Source of the DNA: Cupriavidus numazuensis | Lineage (GTDB): Bacteria; Pseudomonadota; Gammaproteobacteria; Burkholderiales; Burkholderiaceae | Reading direction: 5' to 3' | NCBI RefSeq assembly: GCF_905397435.1 | Contig: NZ_CAJPVI010000076.1 | Coordinates: forward strand, 1 to 33,734 | DNA: 33,734 bases | In this document: positions 15,024 through 23,583 of the stretch, piece after piece | Layout of the letters: each line of letters opens with the position of its first letter | Position numbering within the stretch: position 1 is the stretch's first letter | Program-made: the position numbers and the translations under genes | Notes under the pieces: model-generated | Seen by the model: the letters and a program-made list of their open reading frames with translations, nothing else | Databases searched by the model: none | What the model was told of the DNA's origin: nothing

Positions 15024-16169
15024 GTGGATTTCCAGTTCAGCGAAGAACAATCGATGCTGCGCGACACGCTCGCGCGGTACCTGGCCGACCACTATGACTT
15101 CGAAGCGCGCCGCGCCGCCGAGCGTTCGGATGCCGGGTGGCGCCCCGGCTGCTGGCGAGCGTTCGCGCGCGAACTCGGCATGCTTGGCGCGGGATTTCCG
15201 GAGGCGCTGGGCGGCCTTGGCGGCGGCGCACCCGAACACTTGATCGTCATGGAACAATTCGGCCGGCACCTTGTGCTCGAACCGTACCTGTCGACGGTCG
15301 TACTTGGCGGCGGCGCGCTGGTGCATGGCAGCAAGGCGCTGGCAGAGCAGTGGGTACCGGCCATCATCGGTGGAGAAGCCATCGTCGGATGGGCTCATGC
15401 CGAACCGGCCAGCCGCTATTGCCGGCACGACGTACAGGCCAGCGCCACGCGCGACAGCCGCGGTTATGTCCTGAGCGGCCACAAATCCGTGGTTGCGGGC
15501 GCGCCCTTCGCCACGCATTTCGTCGTCAGTGCCCGTACCAGCGGCAAGCGGCGCGACACCGACGGCGTCACGCTGTACTGGGTGCCGCGCGACACGCCGG
15601 GCGTGACGCTGCGCGAGTACCCGACCATCGACGGCAACCGCGCCGCCGAAGTGCTGTTCGACCAGGCCCGGGTCCCGGCCAGCCATGTGATCGGCACAGA
15701 AGGACAAGCACTGCCGCTGATCGAGCAGCTCAGCGATGCCGCGCTCGTGGGCCTGAGCGCGGAAGCCAACGGTGCCATGGCGCGCATGCTCGCGGACACG
15801 ATCGACTATGCGCGCCAGCGCAAGCAGTTCGGCGTGGCCATTGGCAGCTTCCAGGTCCTCCAGCACCGCATGGCCGATATGGCGATGCAGCTCGAGCAAT
15901 CCGTGGCGCTGACGCAGGTCGCGGCGATGCAGGCCACGGCGCCGGAGCGCGAGCGAGCGCTGGCTGCTTGCGCGGCCAAGGCGCAGGCGGGCCAGGCCGG
16001 CCGCTTCATCGGCCAGGCTGCGGTGCAGATCCACGGCGGCATGGGCGTGACCGATGAGCTCGCGGTGGGGCACTACTTCAAGCGCGTGACGGCCATCGAC
16101 CTGCAGTTCGGCTCGGCCGAACACCACCTGGGCCGCTACGCCGACCTGCTCTATCCGGCCGCAGCCTGA
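15024..16169 (+). CDS. Acyl-CoA dehydrogenase, small subunit type
   Basis: From the GTG at 15024 the product has 381 residues. AGGAG sits five bases before the GTG, and MDFQFSEEQSMLRDTL is the expected family start, so this start is well supported. The acyl-CoA dehydrogenase fold is shown by LGMLGAGFPEALGGLGG, the FAD-contact strand VLSGHKSVVAGAP, YARQRKQFGVAIGSFQVLQHRMADM, and IHGGMGVTDELAVGHYFKR near the C-terminus. The last segment reads FGSAEHHLGRYADLL rather than the usual GGSNEI. Together with the larger neighbour it fits the two-subunit enzymes known for pimeloyl-CoA (PimC/PimD) and steroid side chains (FadE pairs). The larger subunit gene follows after 43 bases. Confidence 0.9.
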   Translation: MDFQFSEEQSMLRDTLARYLADHYDFEARRAAERSDAGWRPGCWRAFARELGMLGAGFPEALGGLGGGAPEHLIVMEQFGRHLVLEPYLSTVVLGGGALVHGSKALAEQWVPAIIGGEAIVGWAHAEPASRYCRHDVQASATRDSRGYVLSGHKSVVAGAPFATHFVVSARTSGKRRDTDGVTLYWVPRDTPGVTLREYPTIDGNRAAEVLFDQARVPASHVIGTEGQALPLIEQLSDAALVGLSAEANGAMARMLADTIDYARQRKQFGVAIGSFQVLQHRMADMAMQLEQSVALTQVAAMQATAPERERALAACAAKAQAGQAGRFIGQAAVQIHGGMGVTDELAVGHYFKRVTAIDLQFGSAEHHLGRYADLLYPAAA

Positions 16170-16212
16170 CGCTGCGCCGCACGACACCTAGCATCCTTCA
16201 GAGAGGCCCCCG

Positions 16213-17448
16213 ATGCATCTCGAATTCTCCGAGCAAGACCTGCAGTTCCGCAACGAAGTGCGCGCCTGGATTGACGAGGCGTTCGACGCCGAACTACGCA
16301 CCATGATGGCGCAATCCAAGAATGGCTACCTGGACAAGGCCGGACAGGTACGCTGGCAGAAAGCGCTGCATGCGCGCGGCTGGGCCGCGCCGAACTGGCC
16401 CGAAGCCTATGGCGGCCCGGGCTGGACGCCCACGCAGCGCCACATTTTCCAGTCCGAGCTCGCCGCGGCCGGCTGCCCGCCGGTGTCGCCGATGGGCCTG
16501 AAAATGGTGGCGCCCGTGATCATGAAGTACGGCACCGACGCGCAGAAGGCGCGGTTCCTGCCGCCGATCCTCAAATCGGATGTCTGGTGGTGCCAGGGCT
16601 ATTCGGAGCCCAATTCGGGTTCCGACCTGGCGTCGCTGCAGCTGCGTGCCGACCTGTCCACGGACGGCGAGGGCCCGCACTACGTGCTCAACGGCTCCAA
16701 GATCTGGACCACGCATGCGCAGTGGGCCGACTGGATGTTCTGCCTGGTGCGCACCAGCCGTGATGCGCGCCGCCAGGAAGGTATCTCGTTCGTGCTCGTG
16801 GACATGCGCACGCCCGGCATCACGGTTGCGCCGCTGCCCACGCTCGACGGTCCCGTCCCGGGTCAGCAGGAAGTCAACCAGGTGTTCTTCGACAATGTGC
16901 GCGTCCCGGTGGAGAACCGCATTGGCGAGGAAGGCATGGGCTGGACGTATGCCAAGTACCTGCTTGAATTCGAGCGCGGCGGCACCTACGGCCCGACGTT
17001 GAGCAAACAGCTCGCGAAGGTGGCGGCCATCGCCGCCGACCAGTCCGGCGATGACGGCAGGACGTTGCTTGAAGATGCGGGCTTCCGCCGCAAGCTGGCC
17101 CAGCTCCATCTGCGCGCAGCGGGGCTGCAGGCCGTGGAGCTGAAGCTGTTCAGCGGTGTGGAATCCGGCAAGTCGATCGGCGCCGCGTCGAGCATGCTCA
17201 AGCTGCTCGGAACGGAGGCCATGCAGGCCATCAGCGAACTGGCGGTGGAAGCTGCCGGACCTGCAGCGCTGCCGTTCGTCCAGGACACCTGGGCCGAAGT
17301 CCAGGGGCGCGAAGCCCCTTCGCGCGTCGGGCCGGACTACGCCGCCGTGCTGGCGCCGCGCTATTTCAACTACCGCAAGGCATCGATCTACGGTGGGTCC
17401 AACGAGATCCAGCGCAATATCATTGCCAAGCTGATGCTCGGCCTGTAG
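16213..17448 (+). CDS. Acyl-CoA dehydrogenase, large subunit type
   Basis: The 411-residue protein is the partner of the preceding gene. It has an N-terminal helical domain (LEFSEQDLQFRNEVRAWIDE), AAPNWPEAYGGPGW and the FAD-binding middle domain with CQGYSEPNSGSDLAS and LNGSKIWTTHAQWADWMF. The C-terminal KASIYGGSNEIQRNIIAKLMLGL carries the conserved GGSNEIQ segment. A purine-rich AGAGAGG precedes the ATG. In known alpha2beta2 enzymes of this kind FAD is held at the subunit interface, which explains the adjacent pair. A strong hairpin terminator follows at 17543. The acyl substrate is not deducible; an unusual branched, cyclic or dicarboxylic acyl-CoA is likely, because straight-chain fatty acids are handled by homotetramers. 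Confidence 0.92.
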   Translation: MHLEFSEQDLQFRNEVRAWIDEAFDAELRTMMAQSKNGYLDKAGQVRWQKALHARGWAAPNWPEAYGGPGWTPTQRHIFQSELAAAGCPPVSPMGLKMVAPVIMKYGTDAQKARFLPPILKSDVWWCQGYSEPNSGSDLASLQLRADLSTDGEGPHYVLNGSKIWTTHAQWADWMFCLVRTSRDARRQEGISFVLVDMRTPGITVAPLPTLDGPVPGQQEVNQVFFDNVRVPVENRIGEEGMGWTYAKYLLEFERGGTYGPTLSKQLAKVAAIAADQSGDDGRTLLEDAGFRRKLAQLHLRAAGLQAVELKLFSGVESGKSIGAASSMLKLLGTEAMQAISELAVEAAGPAALPFVQDTWAEVQGREAPSRVGPDYAAVLAPRYFNYRKASIYGGSNEIQRNIIAKLMLGL

Positions 17449-17542
17449 CGCGGCACGACACCGGTCGATAGGGCACTTGTTTGGCGCCATGACCGGGAAT
17501 TTGGGGAAGGAATGCGGGAAAGAGACTAAAGGAAAAGGCAGA

Positions 17543-17569
17543 CAGAAGCCCGCTGAAAGCGGGCTTCTG
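17543..17569 (+). terminator. Strong hairpin terminator after the acyl-CoA dehydrogenase genes
   Basis: CAGAAGCCCGCT (17543-17554) pairs perfectly with AGCGGGCTTCTG (17558-17569) over a GAA loop, giving a 12-bp stem. It lies 95 bases after the stop codon. The plus-strand tail has no uridine tract; the minus-strand tail is pyrimidine-rich (CTGCCTTTTCC), so it may stop transcripts from either side. Confidence 0.7.
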
Positions 17570-18225
17570 CTCATGCTACGGGCCTGATCAACTACGCATT
17601 GCGCGGACACCCCGCCATCATCGCAATACTCCCTCCGTCCTCCGGACGCTGCCCGTCCGCCGCAGCCTTGCACCGCGACTTCAGCACTTCCGGCCTTCAA
17701 TGCGCGGGCTTGCTTGCCCCGTCTGCCCGGCCGGTCGTCACTGCAGGGCGAATTCTGCGTGAAACGGCACTTCGCGGAAAGAGTAAAACTACTCAACCTT
17801 GCACGCTGGCACGGCCGCATAGGTTTTTGCGGACCTAACTCATTTGAGGTGTTCTGCACGCCCAGCCTTGCGCCGCCGCGCCCGGATTGCGGATCATCAC
17901 TGCCGCTGTCTCTTGCGAACGATTTCGATTTGCAGCGGCATCGCACGTACACTCCGCGCCTCTTTCTGCATTCGCGCCAGCCCCGTCGGGCAAGGCGCCA
18001 CAGAACGCGCGATTTTTTTGTAACGGCGGGCTTCCGGCAGCACTGGCCGGCCTGTCCAGTGATTGCCCCAGCGCGGGAAGTACAGCAAAATTTCTGGCTT
18101 TCCCGGATATCGGCAGGACAGCGTCGCCGTTTGAACCTGCCTGCTGTCTTGTGCCCGGCCCAGTGCGGGGCCTGGCAGTCCGGACCCGACCAGTGGTATG
18201 GCATCAGCAGAAGGAGTAAGTACCC
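17570..18225. other. Long non-coding gap upstream of the two-component system
   Basis: About 650 bases hold no convincing gene: the reading frames present lack family motifs, ribosome-binding sites and regular codon use. Two small inverted repeats are visible, GAGTA-AAAC-TACTC (17781-17794) and CTCATTTGAG (17839-17848), in a locally less GC-rich stretch. They may be part of the control region for the response regulator gene. No clear promoter could be assigned. Confidence 0.5.
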
Positions 18226-18846
18226 GTGTCGGGTAACCCATCCATCGTCTACGTTCTTGATGACGACGAGATCGTCTTGTGGCTCTATCGGGAACTGCTT
18301 CAGCACCACGGCGTGGTCCTGAGGCCGTTTACGTCGCCGCGGGCGTTTCTCGACAGCTACGCACCCAGTCCGTGCGAATGCCTGGTCTGCGACCTGCGCA
18401 TGCCGGAACTCTGCGGCCTTGGCGTTCAGAACGAACTGCTTTCCACCGGCGACTGCCTGCCCATCATCTTCGTGTCCGGGCACGCGGAAGTGTCCTCGGT
18501 GGTGGAAGCGATGCGCGTGGGCGCGTTCGACTTTCTGGAAAAGCCTGTGGACGGCGAACGCCTGGTGCAGACCGTTCAGGCCGCCCTGGAGCACAGCCGC
18601 GGCTTGCATGCCCGGCGGCTGGCCATGAGCGAGCGCCGCAAGCGGCTGGCCACGCTCACGCCGAAAGAGCGCGAGATTGCCGAACACGTCGCCAGCGGCA
18701 AGTCCAGCCGCCAGATCTCCGAAGCGCTGAACATCAGCGTGCGCACGGTGGAGAACCATCGCGCCCGCGTGACCGAAAAACTCTGCATCACGTCCGTGGC
18801 CGAACTCGTGCGGCTGCTGTACGACCTGCCTGATCCTGGCGTCTGA
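18226..18846 (+). CDS. FixJ/StyR-type response regulator (receiver plus LuxR HTH)
   Basis: The product has 206 residues. The receiver domain (about 5-125) shows the acidic pocket LDDDE, the phospho-acceptor D56 (CLVCDLRMPE), the conserved S84 and K106 (FLEKPVDGE). The C-terminal LuxR domain (about 140-200) has LTPKEREIAEHVASGKSSRQIS and ISVRTVENHRARV. FixJ, StyR and TodT share this layout and length. It starts with GTG, supported by AAGGAG nine bases upstream. The sensor kinase gene follows after 18 bases, so the two form an operon and presumably a phosphorelay. Targets are unknown; the adjacent acyl-CoA genes or the downstream monooxygenase are possibilities. Confidence 0.93.
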   Translation: MSGNPSIVYVLDDDEIVLWLYRELLQHHGVVLRPFTSPRAFLDSYAPSPCECLVCDLRMPELCGLGVQNELLSTGDCLPIIFVSGHAEVSSVVEAMRVGAFDFLEKPVDGERLVQTVQAALEHSRGLHARRLAMSERRKRLATLTPKEREIAEHVASGKSSRQISEALNISVRTVENHRARVTEKLCITSVAELVRLLYDLPDPGV

Positions 18847-18864
18847 GACGCCGCCCCTCATTCC

Positions 18865-21800
18865 ATGCGTTTGCGAAGCCTGTGGCCTGGCGTGGGCCGC
18901 ATTTTCACGTCCGAAGGCCGTACGGCCGTTGCGGTAACGGCCGCCGCCATTTTCCTGCTGCTGTTGCTGAGCGCCCGCGTGCTCGGCACGCTGCACAACG
19001 AACAGCGGCGACAAGTCGAGGAAGACACGCGCGCCAGGCTGAGCACCGTACTGCGCATGATCGACATGCTGCAGGCAGACGCCGAAACCCGCATCCGTAC
19101 GATCGCCGAGAACCCGCAGCAGATCGCGCTGGCCAGGCAACTCGCAGCCACTCCCGACGATGCGGCGTTGCGCGCCGCATATAACGACTGGATCACACCG
19201 TTGTTCCAAAGCCGCGGATTCGAAGGCTACACGCTGCTGACCCCCGGCCGTACCGTCGTCGCGACCACGAACCGGTACTACGTTGGCCGGCGCGCTGACA
19301 ACATCCCTGCGCTGACCGAAGCGCTGGACCGCGTCATGTCCACCCCGGTCGCCACGACGCGGCCCATCATCGCCGACGTGCCGATTCGCGTGGGCAGCGC
19401 CGAGATGCCGCCCGGCACGCTCTACCAGCTCATCTGCACGCGAATCGGCCAGGGGCCGGAAACCATTGGCTTGCTGTGCCTGCGGCTCGATTCCGAACAG
19501 CGGCTCTTCTCCGTCCTGCGCTCGGTATGGAGCGGCAAAACCGGCAAGGCTTATGTCATCGACCCGGACGGCCGGATCCTGTCACCGCTGCCCAATGAAC
19601 AAGGCAGGCTCCCGGAAACGCCGCCGGCACGCATTCCGCCGCAAGCCGCCGAAGGCAGCGGGGGCGCGCTGACGGCAATGGCCGCTACGCTGCTCGCCAG
19701 ACAGCCGGACGATACCGGCCTGCTCGAGAACTACCTCGACTTCCATGGCCGGCGCGTGATCGGCATTGGCCATTGGCGTCCGGAGTCCGGCATGGGCGTT
19801 GTGGTCGAGCGGGACGTCGACGAGGTGTACCAGACCTACAACGTCGCGCAGAAGGCCATTACCAGCCTGGCTATCTTCGCCACCTGCCTGCTCATGGCGA
19901 TGACCGCACTGCACTGGCGCAGCCGCCGGGCCGAGCGCGAGCACGAAGAGCGCTGGCGCGCCTTCCGCCAGAATGTGCCGGCCGGTCTCGCTTTCATGAC
20001 ACCCACCGGCACGCTGGTCATGGCCAACCGCGCCTATTGCGAGATTACGGGCACGGAACTGGCCAGCGTGCTTGGCCGCAATGCGTGGGCGGAGCAGCCC
20101 AATGTGCGGGTTGCCGAGATCTGCCAGCGTGTCCATGAAGCGGTCTTGCGCACCGGCCAGGCGCAGAGCGAAGTGCAGGCGCTGGAAGTCGCGCCGGGCG
20201 TGCGGCGCATCTACCGCCTCGGCAAGTTTCCCGTGCGCAGCCGGGACGAGACGCGAACCATCGGCGTGGGTCTGGTCATTACCGACATCACGGAGCAGGA
20301 AACCACGCGCGAAGCGCTCGAGCAGCTGACCAGCACGCTGGAACTCAGGGTTGCCGAACGCACGCGCCAGCTAGACCAGGCACGCGAATCCGCCGAAGCC
20401 GCCGCGCGCGCCAAGGCCCAGTTCCTGGCCAATATGAGCCATGAGATCCGCACTCCGCTCAACGGCATCATCGGCATGAGCCATCTCGCAGCCAGGGAAC
20501 GCAACCATCACAAGCTGAGGCACTATCTCGCGCGCATTAGCGGGTCTTGCCAGAACCTGCTGCGCATCGTCAACGATATCCTGGACTTCTCGCGCGCGGA
20601 GGCCGGCAAACTGGCCATCGCGCCAGCGCCGTTCGAGCTCCCGGTGCTGCTTGACCACGTTATCGGGCTGGTCCGCGAACAGGCACGCAAGGATGCGGTC
20701 GCGCTCGACACCGAACTCGATCCGGCCATGCCGCGCTACCTCGTCGGAGACGCGCTGCGGATCGGCCAGATCCTGATCAACCTGCTCGGCAATGCGCTCA
20801 AATTCACGGAGCGCGGCCACGTCACGCTGCGCGTGCATTGCCTTCGCGAGCAGAACGGCACGGCCACCGTGCGCTTCGAGGTGGAAGACACCGGCATCGG
20901 CATCGCGCCGGACGCGCTTCCCACGCTGTTCCAGCCGTTCGAACAGGTCGATGGCTCCGCCGCGCGCCGCTTCGCGGGCACCGGCCTGGGCCTGGCGATC
21001 AGCCGGCATATTGCCGACCTGATGCGTGGGCGCATGACCGTGCGCAGCCAGCCCGGCGTGGGCAGCGTATTCGCGCTGGAACTGACGCTGCCCGTCGACA
21101 CAGCGCAGCCACAGGACAGCGGCACGCTTCATGATGCCCACGCGGCCAGCCCCGGGGCCGACCTTGCCGAAGGCACGCTGCGCGGCCGTTCGGTCCTGGT
21201 GGTCGAAGACAACCCGGTCAACCAGGAGGTGGCCAAGGCCATCCTGGAAGACGCAGGCATGCACGTCACCGTGGCCGGGGACGCCCCGCATGCCCTGCAC
21301 TTGCTGGATGCCGTCGATGTCGACATCGTGCTGATGGATGTGCAGATGCCGTTCCTCGATGGGCTGGAAGCTACACAGCGTATTCGTCGTCATCCGCGGC
21401 ATGCCAGCCTGCCTGTGGTGGCCCTGACCGCGAGCGCGCTGGAAGCCGACCGACAGCGCTGCCTGGACGCCGGCATGGATGAATACGTTTCCAAGCCGAT
21501 CGAGCCTGCCGTGCTGTACCGGACCCTCGCTCGCGTGCTGGCCGCGAGGCCGGCGCCCTTCGCCGATAGCATGCCCGGTACATCCGACGGCGACGAGACC
21601 GTGGCAGCGCTGCGTACCGTGCCCGGGCTGGACGTGGACGGCGGCATCCGCCGCCTCGCCGGGCGGGCGCAACTCTATGCCGCGCTCGTCCAGCGCGTCG
21701 CCACCGAGCGTGCCGACTTTCCCCAACGCCTGCGACACGCGCTTGGCGACCAGGACCTTGCTGCGGCGGGCCAGCTTGCCCATGCCATGTGCGGCATTTT

Positions 21801-21963
21801 GGGAACTCTTGGCGCGGGCGACCTGACCGACATGCTCCGGCAGCTTGAACGGCAGTGCGCGCACGGCACCGTCGACGCGGCCCTGGCGCACAGGATCGAA
21901 CAACGCTCCACAACACTCCTGGCCGCCATGACGGCGGTATCGGCTACACCAGTCACAGACTGA
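18865..21963 (+). CDS. Hybrid sensor histidine kinase (periplasmic sensor, PAS, kinase, receiver, HPt)
   Basis: The 1032-residue membrane protein has a transmembrane helix at about 21-41, a periplasmic Cache-like sensor (about 45-325), a second helix at about 331-351 and a PAS domain (about 365-480). A coiled segment leads to the HisKA domain with H526 (NMSHEIRTPLNG). The ATPase domain follows (N-box GNALKF near 643, DTGIGI near 675, GTGLGL near 705). The receiver has D825 (IVLMDVQMP) and K877, and the C-terminal HPt-like domain has H973. The phosphotransfer motif there is AHAMCG instead of the usual AHxLKG, so the lysine after the histidine has become cysteine. The layout is that of unorthodox BvgS/ArcB-type kinases. 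Phosphate would pass from H526 to D825 to H973 and then to D56 of the adjacent regulator. The signal is unknown. No strong ribosome-binding site precedes the ATG. Confidence 0.93.
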   Translation: MRLRSLWPGVGRIFTSEGRTAVAVTAAAIFLLLLLSARVLGTLHNEQRRQVEEDTRARLSTVLRMIDMLQADAETRIRTIAENPQQIALARQLAATPDDAALRAAYNDWITPLFQSRGFEGYTLLTPGRTVVATTNRYYVGRRADNIPALTEALDRVMSTPVATTRPIIADVPIRVGSAEMPPGTLYQLICTRIGQGPETIGLLCLRLDSEQRLFSVLRSVWSGKTGKAYVIDPDGRILSPLPNEQGRLPETPPARIPPQAAEGSGGALTAMAATLLARQPDDTGLLENYLDFHGRRVIGIGHWRPESGMGVVVERDVDEVYQTYNVAQKAITSLAIFATCLLMAMTALHWRSRRAEREHEERWRAFRQNVPAGLAFMTPTGTLVMANRAYCEITGTELASVLGRNAWAEQPNVRVAEICQRVHEAVLRTGQAQSEVQALEVAPGVRRIYRLGKFPVRSRDETRTIGVGLVITDITEQETTREALEQLTSTLELRVAERTRQLDQARESAEAAARAKAQFLANMSHEIRTPLNGIIGMSHLAARERNHHKLRHYLARISGSCQNLLRIVNDILDFSRAEAGKLAIAPAPFELPVLLDHVIGLVREQARKDAVALDTELDPAMPRYLVGDALRIGQILINLLGNALKFTERGHVTLRVHCLREQNGTATVRFEVEDTGIGIAPDALPTLFQPFEQVDGSAARRFAGTGLGLAISRHIADLMRGRMTVRSQPGVGSVFALELTLPVDTAQPQDSGTLHDAHAASPGADLAEGTLRGRSVLVVEDNPVNQEVAKAILEDAGMHVTVAGDAPHALHLLDAVDVDIVLMDVQMPFLDGLEATQRIRRHPRHASLPVVALTASALEADRQRCLDAGMDEYVSKPIEPAVLYRTLARVLAARPAPFADSMPGTSDGDETVAALRTVPGLDVDGGIRRLAGRAQLYAALVQRVATERADFPQRLRHALGDQDLAAAGQLAHAMCGILGTLGAGDLTDMLRQLERQCAHGTVDAALAHRIEQRSTTLLAAMTAVSATPVTD

Positions 21964-21983
21964 GGCGCCCCCCGGGCGCCTCA
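21961..21983 (+). terminator. Hairpin terminator overlapping the kinase stop codon
   Basis: TGAGGCGCCC (21961-21970) pairs with GGGCGCCTCA (21974-21983) over CCC, a 10-bp stem that begins with the stop codon itself. A GTTTTC stretch follows about 12 bases later. It separates the two-component operon from the monooxygenase promoter. Confidence 0.7.
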
Positions 21984-22029
21984 TGCATCTCACCGTTTTC
22001 CCCCGGCTCAAATCGAATTCCGACACTGC

Positions 22030-22059
22030 TTGACGCCCGGCTTTTCTCGCGCATAAACT
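22030..22059 (+). promoter_or_regulatory. Promoter of the flavin monooxygenase gene
   Basis: TTGACG (22030-22035) and TAAACT (22054-22059) are separated by 18 bases; CATAAA two bases earlier is an alternative -10 box. The operator-like repeats at 22064-22087 follow directly, covering the expected transcription start. Confidence 0.6.
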
Positions 22060-22063
22060 TTTA

Positions 22064-22087
22064 TGAACGATACGTTCAATTTTGAAC
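22064..22087. promoter_or_regulatory. Operator candidate with three alternating GTTCA half-sites
   Basis: TGAACG-ATA-CGTTCA (22064-22078) is a perfect inverted repeat. Its right arm also takes part in a second one, GTTCAA-TT-TTGAAC (22074-22087). The result is three half-sites in alternating orientation directly after the promoter. IclR-type regulators such as PcaU are known to use a palindrome plus an additional repeat, and an IclR gene lies just downstream at 23584, so it is the first candidate to bind here. Confidence 0.65.
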
Positions 22088-22162
22088 ACAAAGCCACCAA
22101 CCGCTGATGCAAGGAATCGGCGGATGGCGCCCCCACCCACTGGCAGAAAGCAGGCAGACAAC

Positions 22163-23302
22163 ATGACTTCACTGAAGATCGGCATCAACGGCGCTGGTAT
22201 CGGCGGCCTCGCGGCGGCAATCGCGCTGCGCAAGCTCGGCATGGATGTGACCGTGTACGAACAGGCCGCGCGATTTGCGCGCGTCGGCGCCGACATCAAC
22301 CTGACTCCGAACGCCGTGCGCGCGCTCGATGGCCTCGGTGTCGGCGAGGCGTTGCGCGAAACCGCGGCACGGCCGACCCATCGCATCAGCCGCACCTGGG
22401 ATACCGGCGAGGAAACGTCGCGCCTGCCCATGTCGGACGAAGCCGAACAGCGTTACGGCGCGCCGCAGCTGACCATGCACCGCGCCGACCTGATGACCGC
22501 GCTCGAAGGCGCCCTGCCCGCTGCCAACGTCAAGCTCGGCCACAAGGCCGTGGCGATCGAGCGCAATGACGGCGGCATCACCGTGCGCTTTGCCGACGGC
22601 GGCGAAGACAAGGTCGATGTGCTGGTCGGCGCGGACGGCATCCACTCGATGATCCGTACGGCGCTGTTCGGCCAGGAAAGCCCGATCTTCACCGGCGTCG
22701 TCGCATACCGCGCCGTGGTACCCGCAGAGCGTCTGGCCGGCGTGCCCAATCTCAATGCCTTCACCAAGTGGTGGGGCACGGACCCGACTTCGCAGATCGT
22801 CACGTTCCCGCTCAATCGCGGGCGCGATATCTTCATCTTCGCGACGGTGGCGCAAGAAAGCTGGCGCAACGAGTCGTGGACCACGCCGGGCCGCGTGGAA
22901 GACTTGCGGAGCGCTTATGCGAGATTCCACCCCGAGGCACGCGCGCTGCTCGATGCCTGCGACGACGTGCTGATCTCCGCGCTGTACGTGCGCGATCCGC
23001 TGCCGGCGTGGTCGGACGGCCATGTCACGCTGATGGGCGATGCCTGCCATCCGATGATGCCGTTCATGGCACAGGGCGCAGGTATGGCGATCGAAGATGG
23101 TGTGGTGCTTGCGCGCTGCCTGGCCGATGCGGCGCAGGACGACTACGCAGCGGTGCCTGCGGCGCTGGCCCGTTACCAGCGCGCACGCCATGAACGCACG
23201 AGCCGCATCCAGATCGGCTCGCGCAGCAATGCGTGGCTCAAGGAAGGCGGCAATGCGGACTGGGTGTACGATTACGACGCTTGGAGCGTTGCGCTGGGTT
23301 GA
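22163..23302 (+). CDS. FAD-dependent aromatic monooxygenase, NicC/salicylate-hydroxylase-like
   Basis: The product has 379 residues. The Rossmann motif GAGIGG is at 10-15, followed by VYEQ at 31-34. The DG motif VGADGIHSMIR is near 156-165, and GDACHPMMPFMAQGAGMAIED spans about 292-312. This is the class A flavoprotein hydroxylase pattern. The C-terminal NAWLKEGGNADWVYDYDAW strongly recalls 6-hydroxynicotinate 3-monooxygenase (NicC). However, positions known to be substrate-binding histidines in NicC appear changed: N46 occurs in GADINLTPN where NicC has GxGIHIGPN, and F301 occurs where NicC has PHMAQG. A related but different hydroxylated aromatic acid is therefore likely. The ATG at 22163 was preferred over upstream TTG and ATG codons because it directly precedes the Rossmann strand. 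Confidence 0.85.
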   Translation: MTSLKIGINGAGIGGLAAAIALRKLGMDVTVYEQAARFARVGADINLTPNAVRALDGLGVGEALRETAARPTHRISRTWDTGEETSRLPMSDEAEQRYGAPQLTMHRADLMTALEGALPAANVKLGHKAVAIERNDGGITVRFADGGEDKVDVLVGADGIHSMIRTALFGQESPIFTGVVAYRAVVPAERLAGVPNLNAFTKWWGTDPTSQIVTFPLNRGRDIFIFATVAQESWRNESWTTPGRVEDLRSAYARFHPEARALLDACDDVLISALYVRDPLPAWSDGHVTLMGDACHPMMPFMAQGAGMAIEDGVVLARCLADAAQDDYAAVPAALARYQRARHERTSRIQIGSRSNAWLKEGGNADWVYDYDAWSVALG

Positions 23303-23380
23303 TTCCCTGTCCACAAGCTGAACAGCCTGATGTCGCCAGTGCCGAAGTCCACGACAAAACTCGAAGGCCAGGCTGTTTGC

Positions 23381-23507
23381 TCCCCTCTCCCGCTTGCGGG
23401 AGAGGGGCTGGGGGAGAGGGTAGGCGTCTGGCAAGAATCGCGACGCCTCACTCCGTGGGGACTCTTGCCCTCTCCCCCGCCCCTCTCCCATAAATGGGAG
23501 AGGGGAG
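23381..23507. repeat. Pair of REP-like palindromes in inverted orientation (BIME-like)
   Basis: The first unit pairs CCCCTCTCCCGC with GCGGGAGAGGGG (23382-23407), followed by CTGGGGGAGAGGG. The second unit, in opposite orientation, has GCCCTCTCCCCCG followed by CCCCTCTCCCAT pairing with ATGGGAGAGGGG (23480-23505). The two units are about 60 bases apart. A 7-bp repeat (AGGCGTC and GACGCCT) lies between them, so the whole could fold into a cruciform. Such CTCCCCTCTCCC elements are dispersed extragenic repeats in many proteobacteria. Confidence 0.8.
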
Positions 23508-23543
23508 ACAACATTCGCGGTGTTCAACGTTGTCAGTTGTTTC

Positions 23544-23573
23544 ACGGCCGCACTTCGCGGCCGTTTGCCTTTT
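23544..23573 (+). terminator. Intrinsic terminator or attenuator just before the iclR gene
   Basis: ACGGCCGC (23544-23551) pairs with GCGGCCGT (23557-23564) over ACTTC and is followed by TTGCCTTTT. It is the most classical intrinsic terminator in the window. It ends only 10 bases before the ATG of the IclR gene, so it either closes the monooxygenase transcript or attenuates the regulator. Confidence 0.75.
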
Positions 23574-23583
23574 CCCTGTGACC

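Noticed and set aside
17714..18322. Possible 202-residue gene ahead of the response regulator
   Set aside because: It overlaps the response regulator start in another frame and shows no motif or ribosome-binding site.
16294..19209. Open frame of 971 codons on the minus strand
   Set aside because: It spans the large acyl-CoA dehydrogenase, a terminator and the response regulator, all with strong motifs on the plus strand. No ribosome-binding site or domain is visible.
20371..22431. Open frame of 686 codons on the minus strand opposite the sensor kinase
   Set aside because: The kinase motifs are complete on the plus strand; this frame runs through a terminator and a promoter and lacks recognisable domains.
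23381..23507. CRISPR-like repeat pair
   Set aside because: Only two units, in inverted orientation, without regular spacers; they match dispersed extragenic palindromes instead.
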